Assembly: GCF_009711975.1 (NCBI RefSeq)
Contig: NZ_VIKW01000024.1
Location: forward strand, 1 to 64,000
DNA from: Anabaena sp. UHCC 0204
GTDB lineage: Bacteria; Cyanobacteriota; Cyanobacteriia; Cyanobacteriales; Nostocaceae
Length of the DNA stretch: 64,000 nucleotides
Reading direction: 5' to 3'
A program made the translations under genes and the position numbers. This document shows, piece by piece, positions 8,738 to 18,155 of the stretch. Position 1 is the stretch's first letter. Each line of letters opens with the position of its first letter. A model generated the notes under the pieces. That model was not told the origin of the DNA. It ran no database searches and worked only from the letters and a program-made list of their open reading frames with translations.

Positions 8738-10342
8738 ATGAATCGTTTTTTATCAGGACTTACGCAAAACAGAACAAAAGTAGGGGTAATTCATGAATTA
8801 CCCATAGGAAAGAATAATGTTTTCAGCTACATCTTATATAATTCCTCTTTATTACAAACATCATTTTTATCTCTGTTGTTAGTTTTCCTATTTCCCAGTT
8901 TAGGAAAATGTCAAGATATCCCTAATCAGCAAGATTTACCAAAAGTTAATTCTGAGTTACAATTACTTTTAAATAAGCCTAACCAAGACATACCTTTAAA
9001 ATTAATTGATGCTGTTTATTTAGCTTTACAAAATAATCGAGATTTAAAAATAGCTTATCTGCAACGTATTTTAGATAAACAACAGTTAGCAGAAACTGAA
9101 TCTCAATTTAATCCAACTTTTGGAACTCAACTATCATGGGATTTTAATAATAATGAAACTGGTAGTAATAGCAGTACTAATAAAAATGCTGCTCTCGGTG
9201 CTAATTTTAAGTTAAAACTTCCTACAGGTACTAATTTAAGTTTAAGATGGCAAGGACGAAATCAAGTATTTAACAATAGTTCATTCTCTAGTTACTCTAG
9301 TACAGATATTCTTAATCAAGGTCTAAACTTGAGTTTAAGTCAACCTTTATTAAGGGGTTTTGGTACATACTTGAATACTTTGAATATAAAAAGGGCAAGA
9401 TTAACAGAAAATACAAATATTTTATTTTTTAAGAATACTATTTCCCAAACAATCACTAATACAATATTGGTTTATAGAAATTTATTGTTAGCTCAAGAAA
9501 GATTGAAAATTGAAGAACTATCTTTTGCTAATGCTAAAAAAGAATTAGAGCAATTAGAAGCATTGTTTGCAGAGGGGAAAATTACTAAAAGTGATTTAGT
9601 TGAGCGTCAAGCGGATCTTGCTCAGAAAGAAGTAAATTTAGTTAATGTACAAACAAATTTAATCCAAGCAATTTCTGATTTAACTAAAATTACAGATTTA
9701 CCTCTAAAAATGCTAATTGCTGCTGAAAAGCCTGCTCCTCCTACAAGTTTAGATCTACCAACTTTTGAAGAAATGCTAAAATTAGCTCAAGATAATAATA
9801 CGAGTTATCTTATTGCTATTAATTCTGTAGAAAATGCCAAATTTACGATAGCAGAAGCCAAAGATCAACAACGATTAGATCTAAGATTAAATGTGAATTA
9901 TGGGTTTAATAGTGCTTCTAATAGTGACGATACAAATAGTGTGACTTCATCTTTAGTATTAAGTCGTGAGTTTGGTAATCTTAGTCAAGATAATGCTGTC
10001 TACAAAAGTGAGATTGCTTTGCAAAAGGCTAATTACAATTTAGCAAAAACTCAAGATGATCTCAATGAGGAATTAAGAAATAAAATTCGTAATGCTAAGG
10101 ATAGTTTTAAGCAAATTGAATTAGCTCGACTAGCACTTAATTTAGCGGAATTAAGACTTAACAATGCTAAGGAAAAAATGAAATCAGATAGTAATACTTC
10201 GATGACGGATATTATTAATTTTGAAAGAGGTTTAGTTGATGCTCAAAATCAAGAATTAAATGCAGTTATTAATCATCTTAATAGCATGACTCAATTAGAA
10301 CAGTTTTTGGGTATTACCCTGAATAAATGGATTAAACAATAA
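8738..10342 (+). CDS. TolC-family outer membrane efflux protein
   Basis: 534 residues. After a hydrophobic export signal (about residues 45-65, FLSLLLVFLFPSLGKC) there are two outer membrane efflux repeats rich in long coiled-coil helices: LKLIDAVYLALQNNRDLKIAY opens the first and FEEMLKLAQDNNTSYLIAI the second. Beta segments such as LSLSQPLLRGFG fit the TolC barrel. It would form the outer-membrane channel for a type I secretion or efflux pump; the exporter at 2782 is a possible partner, by proximity only. The first 27 codons overlap a dispersed repeat (8755-8806), so the signal peptide is preceded by an unusual repeat-encoded extension. Confidence 0.85.
   Translation: MNRFLSGLTQNRTKVGVIHELPIGKNNVFSYILYNSSLLQTSFLSLLLVFLFPSLGKCQDIPNQQDLPKVNSELQLLLNKPNQDIPLKLIDAVYLALQNNRDLKIAYLQRILDKQQLAETESQFNPTFGTQLSWDFNNNETGSNSSTNKNAALGANFKLKLPTGTNLSLRWQGRNQVFNNSSFSSYSSTDILNQGLNLSLSQPLLRGFGTYLNTLNIKRARLTENTNILFFKNTISQTITNTILVYRNLLLAQERLKIEELSFANAKKELEQLEALFAEGKITKSDLVERQADLAQKEVNLVNVQTNLIQAISDLTKITDLPLKMLIAAEKPAPPTSLDLPTFEEMLKLAQDNNTSYLIAINSVENAKFTIAEAKDQQRLDLRLNVNYGFNSASNSDDTNSVTSSLVLSREFGNLSQDNAVYKSEIALQKANYNLAKTQDDLNEELRNKIRNAKDSFKQIELARLALNLAELRLNNAKEKMKSDSNTSMTDIINFERGLVDAQNQELNAVINHLNSMTQLEQFLGITLNKWIKQ
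8755..8806 (+). repeat. MITE-like repeat fragment inside the 5' end of the tolC-type gene
   Basis: Begins aggacttacgcaaaa, the same terminal sequence as the complete MITE at 36524-36614, and continues into a 20-bp perfect palindrome at 8784-8803 (GGGTAATTCA and its complement). It is read in frame and encodes residues of the type GLTQNRTKVGVIHELPI. Confidence 0.65.
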
Positions 10343-10353
10343 AAAAATATACC

Positions 10354-10388
10354 TAGATCCCGGATTTGTTCAAGAAGTCCGGGATCTA
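10354..10388. terminator. Bidirectional terminator between tolC-type gene and patB
   Basis: Perfect 11-bp stem TAGATCCCGGA / TCCGGGATCTA with a 13-base loop. It has an A-run on its left and T-rich sequence on its right, and lies between two convergent genes, so it can serve both. Confidence 0.7.
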
Positions 10389-10403
10389 TTTCACTGCTGT
10401 AAT

Positions 10404-12074
10404 TTAACTAATATCTAGCAATTGTCTCAGCAGCATTTGGTCATCTAGTTTAGCTTTTAAACGACCTTTTTCGACATCACGAATCCAGCTTTGGCTTTTT
10501 TCCATCAGCTTGGCTAATTCCCTTTGGGAAAGGTTCATTTTTTTGCGCCCTTCTGTCACCTGTTCCCCCAGTAAATTACCTGTTTGTTGATGATTACTTT
10601 TGGTTTTAGTGGTGCGACGTTGTTTTTTATCTGATTCTGAACGCTTATCCCAGTCTGGAGGCAGTTCAAAAGATAAAATTCGTGCATTCATGAGCAAATT
10701 CCACTTACCACGGGGACCGCTGTCTGTGAGACGATTTTCACCACTACCATCATTAATCCAAAATTCCAAAGCTTCATCTGGATCTTCAGGAATATCAACT
10801 AATTTTGCCCATAAAGGTTGAATTTCTGGGGGATAGGTAACAGGATCAAATAATGGCTTAACTCCATAATGATTGAGAACTTCTAAATCATTTTCGTAGG
10901 CTCTAAGTAGGCGTTTACGTTCTTCCCTATGCCTAGAAGCCTGAGTTACTTTTTCCTCACCATAAGCAACGCGCAGCAAGGTAGGAATAGTAATACGTTG
11001 TTCTCTACCCATTTTGGTTTTAAATAATAACCAAAGCATGAGTCTAACAGCGCCTTCATGTTGTTGCCACAGACTCATGACTGTGGTTAAGAGGGTTTTG
11101 GGAAGACTGCCATATTGATAAAATGCGGTGCGTTCTTTGCATCCTTGTCTGTTGAAGAAATGTTGAGTCCAAGTTCCAGCTTTGATAGTAAATGTCAGTC
11201 CAATTAAATATTTACAACCTTGATCATCTTCTTGGAAATGGTGCTGAGTATCTATCAAATTCCATAGATAAGTATCTTTAATAGAAAAACTGGGAACTCT
11301 TCCTTGTTGCGGCCAGTCAATAGAAACCATGAGAGAACAAGTTTGATAAACGATGTTTTTAATTAAACCGAGTTTGACGCTTTTGCTGAGGTCTTTACGT
11401 TTTTCTAAGCCCAAATACTGTTCAATTTGTCGTTCATCAATAGTAAATTCTTCTTCCCAAGGTTGATCTAGGGCTGTAATTTGAGCCGCAAAAATAAGAT
11501 GGATACAAGCAGCACGGATGTCTAAATAATCAATTGCTTGTAAATTATTAGCGCAGTTATTACCTTGAAATAGGTCTTGAATGTGAAAGGAAATTGTCCC
11601 TCGTCCTTGATTAACTGAGCGACTGTAATGTAAATTATCTTCTTCATCTTTTTCCCATGCTAAAGATGTCCGTTGTGCTAGTAGATTACAAGCTTCCCAG
11701 ATAACTATTGCTGAAGCAAAAGGGTTATTCTTGCCATTGGAAAATAAATCGGGACTGGTAGCATCTCGTGGTTCAACTTTACATCTTCCTTTTTTTGCGT
11801 ATAAAGGTATGGGGGCATTTGTTGGACAAGCAATAACACATTGTGGTTCTGGATAATAACCCTCACAATTATTACAAAGGGCTGGATCAATCCAATATTC
11901 ATCATCTTCGATTTTGATTGCACCCGTAGGACATAGGAGCCGGCAGTTGTCACATCCCACGCAACTGTTATTAGGAATTATATAGGGCATAGGAAGTCTT
12001 CCTACTGTAATCGTTGAGATGTTTGGCTCAAGTTTTCCCTGGATGTGTCCTTTTGATTCATAACTTGCTACCAA
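10404..12074 (-). CDS. patB: PatB/CnfR, ferredoxin-HTH regulator of nif genes and heterocysts
   Basis: 556 residues. N-terminal 2[4Fe-4S] ferredoxin domain with Cys38/41/44/48 (CVGCDNCRLLCP) and Cys67/70/79/83 (CNNCEGYYPEPQCVIACP); a long middle region of unknown fold; and a C-terminal helix-turn-helix at about 505-545 (NLSQRELAKLMEKSQSWI). This layout is specific to PatB of Anabaena, also called CnfR, the activator of nif genes that is thought to sense low oxygen or redox through its clusters. All eight Cys are present. It is divergent from fdxB and the cox operon, the arrangement I recall in PCC 7120, and could regulate them. Confidence 0.93.
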   Translation of the reverse strand: MVASYESKGHIQGKLEPNISTITVGRLPMPYIIPNNSCVGCDNCRLLCPTGAIKIEDDEYWIDPALCNNCEGYYPEPQCVIACPTNAPIPLYAKKGRCKVEPRDATSPDLFSNGKNNPFASAIVIWEACNLLAQRTSLAWEKDEEDNLHYSRSVNQGRGTISFHIQDLFQGNNCANNLQAIDYLDIRAACIHLIFAAQITALDQPWEEEFTIDERQIEQYLGLEKRKDLSKSVKLGLIKNIVYQTCSLMVSIDWPQQGRVPSFSIKDTYLWNLIDTQHHFQEDDQGCKYLIGLTFTIKAGTWTQHFFNRQGCKERTAFYQYGSLPKTLLTTVMSLWQQHEGAVRLMLWLLFKTKMGREQRITIPTLLRVAYGEEKVTQASRHREERKRLLRAYENDLEVLNHYGVKPLFDPVTYPPEIQPLWAKLVDIPEDPDEALEFWINDGSGENRLTDSGPRGKWNLLMNARILSFELPPDWDKRSESDKKQRRTTKTKSNHQQTGNLLGEQVTEGRKKMNLSQRELAKLMEKSQSWIRDVEKGRLKAKLDDQMLLRQLLDIS

Positions 12075-12861
12075 ATTACCTCTATAACGAGAAAATATTT
12101 TCCTCGTCTGATTAATTACTCATAGGGATTGATGAAGCTGTATTTTGTAGTTATTGATATTTTCCAAAGTTAGGCTTCATTGCTTCTTCATTAACTATAC
12201 ATTTCATAAAGATTTCAATAAGATTGTTCAGAATGAGCTTGGCATAATTTCTTAATATTTACCTAGATAATTGTGGTAATAATGTTTATTTTGTCCTAAA
12301 TAAATTTAGTTAAATGTTTTTAAATAACATCTTATGGCAGAGAATAGGGAATAGGGAATGGGGAACAATTGTAGATAATTGTAGTAAGTTAAGGTTTTTG
12401 ATTTTTACGAAACTAGATAAAAACAAAATAGTTCAGAAATAGATAAAGTGTTTTTTCTGAGTTTGTGTTTATAAATACTGTAGGCAAGATATTTTTTATA
12501 ACTAAAAATTTTTTGCAAATAGTAGGTCAATAAAGCCAATATAGATATTCTATAATTGATTATTATTCTTATTTAATTAGGTATTGTTAGCCTAGCTTAA
12601 CAATGTTTATTGAGATATAAATTTAATTAAAATTTTCAAAAGCCTTTTGTTATCAGCTTTTAGCTTAAAGAAACCAAATCAATTGATTAATAAATAATAT
12701 CATTTAAGATTTTAAATTAAGCAGAAATAAATAATATGATTTAGCAAGTCATCAAAATTTGATAAAGCAGTTAATTTTTGTTATTTAAAAAGGAAATATT
12801 AGGCTAGGATTAAGATTAAAGGATTAACTCACATCTAGCTAAAATTGCTGAGGTTTTATTC
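12075..12861. promoter_or_regulatory. Long divergent control region between patB and fdxB
   Basis: 787 bp of AT-rich DNA with no gene. It must contain the promoters of patB and fdxB. A short tandem heptamer run of the agggaat type lies at about 12342-12366. No NtcA consensus was found by eye; a PatB/CnfR binding site is expected but I cannot place it. Confidence 0.45.
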
Positions 12862-13155
12862 ATGGCGACATTAACAGGATTGACTTTTGGAGGTACTGCT
12901 TGGACTCCTAAATTTGCCCAAGAAATAGATAAAGAAAAATGTATCGGTTGTGGCAGATGTATGAAAGTTTGTGGTCATAAAGTTTTAGGCTTAATGGCTT
13001 TAAACGAAGAAGGCGAATTTGTAGTAGATGAAGATGAAGAAGAAGTTGAACGCAAAGTAATGGTTATTACTCATCCAGAAAACTGCATTGGCTGTGAAGC
13101 TTGTGCTAGAATTTGTTCCAAGAATTGTTACACCCATAGCACATTAGATAAATAA
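12862..13155 (+). CDS. fdxB: Ferredoxin III, nif-specific 2[4Fe-4S] ferredoxin
   Basis: 97 residues with two ferredoxin motifs: Cys27/30/33/37 ([11 protein letters not shown]) and Cys75/78/81/85 ([11 protein letters not shown]), separated by a very acidic loop (DEDEEEVE), as usual in the FdxB/ferredoxin III family of diazotrophs. It is a small cytoplasmic electron carrier presumed to serve nitrogenase cofactor synthesis or electron supply. It is placed 787 bp from divergent patB and 525 bp upstream of coxB. Length is normal and both motifs are intact. Confidence 0.9.
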   Translation: MATLTGLTFGGTAWTPKFAQEIDKEKCIGCGRCMKVCGHKVLGLMALNEEGEFVVDEDEEEVERKVMVITHPENCIGCEACARICSKNCYTHSTLDK

Positions 13156-13680
13156 CATTCTTGGTGATTTTGCAACGGTGTGATGTACTGCAACACACTG
13201 GTTATTTCCGTCAAGTTTCTAAGCAAGGTAATTAGAGGGGAATCTCAATATTTACCGTAACTGATTAAAAAGTTCAGAGTAAACAGAAACGTAAATCGTC
13301 AATTGTTATCATCTAACATAATCATACTTGCTACTATTTTTTCTCTTGCTATTTAATTTATGAAAATATCAACTCTCAGATCCTCGATTTTGAAAAAAGT
13401 CGGGGATTTTGTTGTTATCAATCTGAAAAAATATGGAAGTTTCCTGATTTTTCATTAGTTACAAGTTAGAACGGTAATAGTATAGCAGGAGTCAGGAGTT
13501 AGAATTCAGGAATAAAACCCTACAGAGTTTAATTATTACTTGATTTCTTAACTACCTTAGCGATCGCTATAAAAATCTAAAAGATCATCTTATCCTCAAA
13601 AGCCAATTCTCTAGCTACATAAACAAAGTCTACCTTCACCGACTCTTGTTCTATTACTATTTACACAGCAGGTAGCATTC
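13156..13680. other. Intergenic region upstream of coxB
   Basis: 525 bp without a gene. An imperfect hairpin at 13380-13407 (ATCCTCGA / TCGGGGAT arms, then a T-run) belongs to the atccccgac repeat family and may end fdxB transcripts. A HIP1 site lies at about 13560. The coxBAC promoter should be in the last 200 bp. Confidence 0.5.
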
Positions 13681-14616
13681 ATGCAAAAAGTTCCTGTTTC
13701 ACTGTGGACACTGTTAGCTGGGATGATCATTGCCCCTATCAGTATCTGGGTTGGACAAAATCATCATTTATTACCGGAAGCTGCATCACAACAAGCGCCT
13801 TTGGTAGATGGTTTTTTCGATATTATGTTGACAATTGCGATCGCTCTATTTCTAGTTGTTGAAGGCACAATTCTGCTGTTTCTAGTTATCTATAGACGAC
13901 GCAAAGGAGATAATACCGATGGTATACCCATCGAAGGTAACTTGAGTTTAGAAATTTTTTGGACAGCAATTCCCACAGTAATTGTCATTGCTTTGGGTAT
14001 TTACAGCGTTGATGTTTATAACCAAATGGGTGGTTTTGGTGTGGGGAGTCATCCTCACCAAATGTCAGCCAGTGCTATGAATGTTAGTCAAACAGCTAAT
14101 ATTGGGATTGGCGAAAATCCGCAAACCAAAAATAAACCTGCTGATTTGGTTGTAGATGTCAAAGGCATCCAATTTGCTTGGTTATTTAATTATCCAGTCA
14201 GTGGTATTTCCGCTGGAGAACTGCACGTTCCTGTCGGTACTGATGTGCAGTTGAATTTATCCGCAGATGATGTCATTCATTCCTTTTGGGTTCCCCAATT
14301 TCGTCTTAAACAAGATGCTATTCCTGGTGTCCCCACTCAACTACGATTTACAGCTACAAAACCTGGGACTTATCCAATAGTTTGTGCAGAATTGTGTGGT
14401 GGTTATCACGGTTCAATGCGATCGCAAGTAATCGTCCATGAACAACAAGATTATGATGCTTGGATGAGTGAAAATCAACTTGCCCAAAAACAAGATATGA
14501 ATCATGCAGTTGCTGTGAACTCGGAGAATTTATCCCCATCAGAATTTCTTGATCCCTACCTTCAAAATTTGCAAGTAACTCCAGCAACTCTTGAGTCATT
14601 AGTTATGAGTCATTAG
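13681..14616 (+). CDS. coxB: Cytochrome c oxidase subunit II
   Basis: 311 residues. Hydrophobic segments at about 8-30, 45-70 and 90-112, then the periplasmic/lumenal cupredoxin domain with a complete CuA site: His200 (HSFWVPQ), Cys235, Glu237, Cys239, His243 and Met246 in CAELCGGYHGSM. An intact CuA means electrons come from cytochrome c6 or plastocyanin; the enzyme is an aa3-type oxidase and not a quinol oxidase. First gene of coxBAC. Next to patB this matches the heterocyst-specific cox2 operon of Anabaena, whose job is to consume O2 and protect nitrogenase. Confidence 0.93.
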   Translation: MQKVPVSLWTLLAGMIIAPISIWVGQNHHLLPEAASQQAPLVDGFFDIMLTIAIALFLVVEGTILLFLVIYRRRKGDNTDGIPIEGNLSLEIFWTAIPTVIVIALGIYSVDVYNQMGGFGVGSHPHQMSASAMNVSQTANIGIGENPQTKNKPADLVVDVKGIQFAWLFNYPVSGISAGELHVPVGTDVQLNLSADDVIHSFWVPQFRLKQDAIPGVPTQLRFTATKPGTYPIVCAELCGGYHGSMRSQVIVHEQQDYDAWMSENQLAQKQDMNHAVAVNSENLSPSEFLDPYLQNLQVTPATLESLVMSH

Positions 14617-14658
14617 TAATTATTAGCTAATAACTGACAAAAGACAACTCACAAAAAT

Positions 14659-16335
14659 ATGACACAAGTAGATTTTCCAATTAATCCTCCACCAGATGAA
14701 AATCAAGCCCCAACACTGCTGATTACTCATAATTCTCATCCCGAAGCGTGGAAAGTTCGAGATTATTTTACATTCAATACTGATCACAAAGTTATTGGTA
14801 TTCAATACTTAGTGACAGCATTTTTCTTTTATCTAATTGGTGGGTTGATGGCGATCGCTATCCGCACCGAATTAGCCACAGCAGACTCGGATTTCATTGA
14901 TCCAAATCTGTACAATGCCTTCATGACAAATCATGGAACAATCATGATTTTCTTGTGGATTGTTCCCAGTGCAATTGGTGGATTTGGTAACTATCTAGTC
15001 CCATTGATGATGGGTGCTAGAGATATGGCCTTTCCTAAATTAAATGCGATCGCCTTTTGGTTAAATCCAGTCGCCGGATTATTACTATTACTAAGTTTCT
15101 TCTTTGGTGGTTCTCAATCTGGTTGGACAGCATACCCACCATTAAGCCTAATTACCGCCAACAACGCCCAGAGTTTATGGATTTTGGCCATTGTTTTAGT
15201 GGGAACTTCTTCAATTTTAGGTTCTATTAACTTTGTCATCACCATTTTGATGATGAAAGTTCCCAGCATGAAATGGGATCAAGTACCCCTATTTTGTTGG
15301 GCAATTTTAGCAACTTCCATCCTCGCACTCTTTTCTACCCCAGTATTAGCAGCAGGCTTAGTTTTGCTGTTATTTGATATTAACTTCGGCACATCCTTCT
15401 TCAAACCAGATGCAGGTGGTAACGTCGTTATTTATCAACATTTATTTTGGTTTTATTCCCACCCGGCGGTTTATTTAATGATTCTGCCGATTTTTGGGAT
15501 TATGTCCGAAATTATTCCCACCCATGCCCGCAAACCAATATTTGGTTATAAAGCGATCGCATTTTCCACAGTCGCTATCTGCGTCGTCGGTTTATTCGTT
15601 TGGGTTCACCATATGTTCACCAGTGGTACACCTGGTTGGATGCGGATGTTCTTCACCATTTCCACACTCATAGTTGCAGTTCCCACAGGAGTCAAAATCT
15701 TCGGTTGGGTCGCAACCTTGTGGGGTGGAAAAATCCGGTTCACCAGCGCCATGTTATTTGCGATCGGCTTACTTTCCATGTTCGTCATGGGCGGTTTAAG
15801 CGGCGTAACTATGGGAACAGCCCCCTTTGACGTTCACGTTCACGACACCTATTATGTAGTCGGTCATTTCCACTACGTTTTATTTGGTGGTTCAGTCTTT
15901 GGGATTTACGCAGGTATATATCACTGGTTTCCCAAAATCACCGGCAGAATGATGAACGAAACCTGGGGACGAGTTCATTTTGTCCTCACCTTCATCGGTA
16001 CAAACTTAACATTTCTACCCATGCACGAACTGGGTTTAAAAGGAATGCCCCGCCGAGTTGCCATGTATGACCCTCAATTTGTCAGCTTAAACCAGCTTTG
16101 CACCATTGGCGCATTTCTTTTAGCTCTTTCCGTCGTTCCCTTCGCTTTAAACGTCATTTTCAGTTGGCAAAAAGGTGAACTCGCAGGTGATAACCCCTGG
16201 GAAAGTTTAACCTTAGAATGGACAACCTCTTCTCCACCTATCATTGAAAACTGGGAAGTTCTACCCGTTGTCACTCATGGACCCTATGACTATGGACATA
16301 ACCATGATAATGGACAATTGACAATTGACAATTGA
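14659..16335 (+). CDS. coxA: Cytochrome c oxidase subunit I
   Basis: 558 residues, about 12 membrane helices. Heme and copper ligands are in place: the low-spin heme His in MTNHGTIMIF, the CuB His-Tyr pair in FWFYSHPAVYLMILP, the two CuB His in VWVHHMF, and the heme a3/heme a pair in VHDTYYVVGHFHYVLFGG. This is the catalytic oxygen-reducing and proton-pumping subunit. Starts 42 bp after coxB. Its last codons (GQLTIDN) run into a heptanucleotide repeat, so the C-terminus is locally repeat-encoded and may vary between strains. Confidence 0.95.
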   Translation: MTQVDFPINPPPDENQAPTLLITHNSHPEAWKVRDYFTFNTDHKVIGIQYLVTAFFFYLIGGLMAIAIRTELATADSDFIDPNLYNAFMTNHGTIMIFLWIVPSAIGGFGNYLVPLMMGARDMAFPKLNAIAFWLNPVAGLLLLLSFFFGGSQSGWTAYPPLSLITANNAQSLWILAIVLVGTSSILGSINFVITILMMKVPSMKWDQVPLFCWAILATSILALFSTPVLAAGLVLLLFDINFGTSFFKPDAGGNVVIYQHLFWFYSHPAVYLMILPIFGIMSEIIPTHARKPIFGYKAIAFSTVAICVVGLFVWVHHMFTSGTPGWMRMFFTISTLIVAVPTGVKIFGWVATLWGGKIRFTSAMLFAIGLLSMFVMGGLSGVTMGTAPFDVHVHDTYYVVGHFHYVLFGGSVFGIYAGIYHWFPKITGRMMNETWGRVHFVLTFIGTNLTFLPMHELGLKGMPRRVAMYDPQFVSLNQLCTIGAFLLALSVVPFALNVIFSWQKGELAGDNPWESLTLEWTTSSPPIIENWEVLPVVTHGPYDYGHNHDNGQLTIDN

Positions 16336-16341
16336 CAATTG
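16314..16341 (+). repeat. Heptanucleotide tandem repeat across the coxA stop codon
   Basis: Four uninterrupted copies of ACAATTG; the coxA stop TGA lies inside the repeat at 16333-16335. Confidence 0.85.
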
Positions 16342-16387
16342 TCAACTGGTAATAGAAGCCGTCAGTTGAAACGCAGATTTAGAAATT

Positions 16388-16465
16388 GTAGGTTGGGTAG
16401 AACGAAGTGAAACCCAACAAACCCCCCCCCCAAAAAGTTGGGTAACATACATCAAGCCAACCTAC
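16388..16465. repeat. Inverted repeat of the aggttgggt family with a C10 tract
   Basis: Outer arms gtaggttgg / ccaacctac with an inner aacccaac copy, and a run of ten C at 16422-16431. It lies between coxA and coxC. It could act as a processing or attenuation element for coxC, or be only a dispersed repeat. Confidence 0.6.
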
Positions 16466-16495
16466 ATCTATTCATCATTTACTAGGAATAATAAC

Positions 16496-17086
16496 ATGAC
16501 TGCAATCACACCCAGTGAACATCATAGCGACGGAGAACATCCAGATTTACGAGTGTGGGGTTTAATCACATTTCTTGCTTCTGAATCATTGATGTTTGGC
16601 GGATTTTTTGCCACCTATTTGTTTTTTAGAGGGACTACAGCAGTTTGGCCACCGGAAGGAACAGAAGTAGAATTATTTATTCCCGCAATTAACACTATCA
16701 TCCTCGTTTCTAGTAGTTTTGTCATTCACTTTGGTGATATGGCAATTAAAAGAAATAGTGTGGGTTGGATGCGGTTTTGGTATTTTATCACCGCGATTAT
16801 GGGGGCAGTATTCCTAGCCGGTCAGGTTTATGAATACATGAATTTAAGTTATGGATTCACTACTAATGTTTTCTCAAATTGTTTTTATTTAATGACTGCT
16901 TTCCACGGTTTGCACGTCTTTATTGGACTGTTGTTAATCTTGGGTGTCTTATGGCGTTCTTTCCGTCGTGGTCATTATTCTGCTACTAAACACACTGGCA
17001 TAGAAATGGCAGAAATTTACTGGCACTTTGTGGATATTATTTGGATCATTCTCTTCACTTTGGTCTACCTTCTCAACGTTTTGTAA
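16496..17086 (+). CDS. coxC: Cytochrome c oxidase subunit III
   Basis: 196 residues with five membrane helices, the short form usual in bacteria. Typical sequence: LRVWGLITFLASESLMFGGF near the N-terminus, the conserved Glu in GQVYEY, FYLMTAFHGLHVFIGL, and the terminal HFVDIIWIILFTLVYL. It stabilises subunit I. The 160-bp gap to coxA holds an inverted repeat and C-tract, but the three genes still form the standard coxBAC order. Confidence 0.93.
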   Translation: MTAITPSEHHSDGEHPDLRVWGLITFLASESLMFGGFFATYLFFRGTTAVWPPEGTEVELFIPAINTIILVSSSFVIHFGDMAIKRNSVGWMRFWYFITAIMGAVFLAGQVYEYMNLSYGFTTNVFSNCFYLMTAFHGLHVFIGLLLILGVLWRSFRRGHYSATKHTGIEMAEIYWHFVDIIWIILFTLVYLLNVL

Positions 17087-17139
17087 ACATGGATAATGAG
17101 TAATTCATCATGATGAATTACTCAAATCCTGCAAACCTT

Positions 17140-17245
17140 GATATGGCTACGCCACGCTACGCTATCAGACATTTTCCTCATCCTGTAAATCCTTAAATCC
17201 TGGACATTATCTCGACTATGGCTACGCCACGCAGGCTATCGCTCG
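17140..17245. repeat. Pair of tatggctacgccacgc-type dispersed repeats
   Basis: Two copies in tandem: about 17141-17169 (ggctacgccacgctacgctatcag) and 17217-17245 (ggctacgccacgcaggctatcgc, shortened here), separated by a copy of the cctgtaaatccttaaatcctgg repeat. Members of the first family also lie at about 837-861, 8265-8300 and 53812-53834. Confidence 0.7.
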
Positions 17246-17272
17246 ATAACCACCTGATTCTGAGCATTTTCC

Positions 17273-17839
17273 TTAATCAAAAATTTGCGCTGCTTTCAAA
17301 TTTAGACTATTAAATTGTGGAGATAAAACTAAATCATCATCAGAAAAAATCCCAATCTCATGATAAATTTCATTAATTAATTCTAAAACTAATATACTTT
17401 TGGTTTGGGGGTCAATAATCCAATATTCAGGAATACCACAATCCTGATACTGTAGACGCTTGGCGATGAAATCTCTATCTCTTTGTAATTCCCCAGGGCT
17501 GACAACTTCCACAACTAATAATGGTGGTGACATTGAGAGGCGGATCGTGTTACGGTTTGCTAATTGTTGAATATGCTCTTCTCGAATAATAGTCAGATCA
17601 GGATAACGATTTCTCGGTTCTCCTCTTACTTCCAACTCTAATCCATGTCCTCGCACTCTATCAATTCCTATTAACAATGCAAAAATGATGAAAAGACGAT
17701 TGGCAATTTGCACATTAATTCCTGACTCTGGTGGCATTTCAATTAACTCCCCATTAAACAATTCATACAAGTTATCTGTGCCATCATCATAAGATAAATA
17801 TTCTTCAAAACTTGCAAATCTATGTTTAGTTTGTACCAT
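17273..17839 (-). CDS. Uma2 family (DUF820) endonuclease-like protein
   Basis: 188 residues with the DUF820/Uma2 restriction-endonuclease-like fold: [16 protein letters not shown] at the start, [24 protein letters not shown] and the [18 protein letters not shown] strand-turn. The conserved acidic PD and E-V-x-SP elements fit a PD-(D/E)XK core. Filamentous cyanobacteria carry dozens of these; their function is unproven and many travel with repeats. It lies between repeat copies and is not in an operon. Confidence 0.85.
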   Translation of the reverse strand: MVQTKHRFASFEEYLSYDDGTDNLYELFNGELIEMPPESGINVQIANRLFIIFALLIGIDRVRGHGLELEVRGEPRNRYPDLTIIREEHIQQLANRNTIRLSMSPPLLVVEVVSPGELQRDRDFIAKRLQYQDCGIPEYWIIDPQTKSILVLELINEIYHEIGIFSDDDLVLSPQFNSLNLKAAQIFD

Positions 17840-18155
17840 GACATTTACTCCATGATTACTTGTAGTTTAATTTTAACATTATTTGTAAGTATTAAAACAT
17901 CATTCAATCACATCTTGTAAATCCTGTATCCCTAACGGGAGGCGTAAGGCATTTCTGACAATTAGCCGCAATTTTGCTATAATCATAATCACTTCAATGT
18001 AAGTAACTAGATAAAAATCAATCAACTTAGATTAAGTAATCTAAAAAATATGGAGATGATTTGGTAGTAAGGGCTTCAGCCCTTAAATGAGGACTAAAGT
18101 CCTCACTACAAACCTGGAATTATTTAGTCCGTTCTACTTAATCGGTGACAGCATA
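17840..18155. other. Intergenic region with repeats
   Basis: 316 bp between divergent Uma2 genes. It contains tcctgtatccctaacgggag at about 17920-17943 (also at 20404) and, at 18065-18115, an inverted repeat of the gggcttcagccctt / ggactaaagtcc family. No gene is supported before ATG 18156. Confidence 0.5.
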
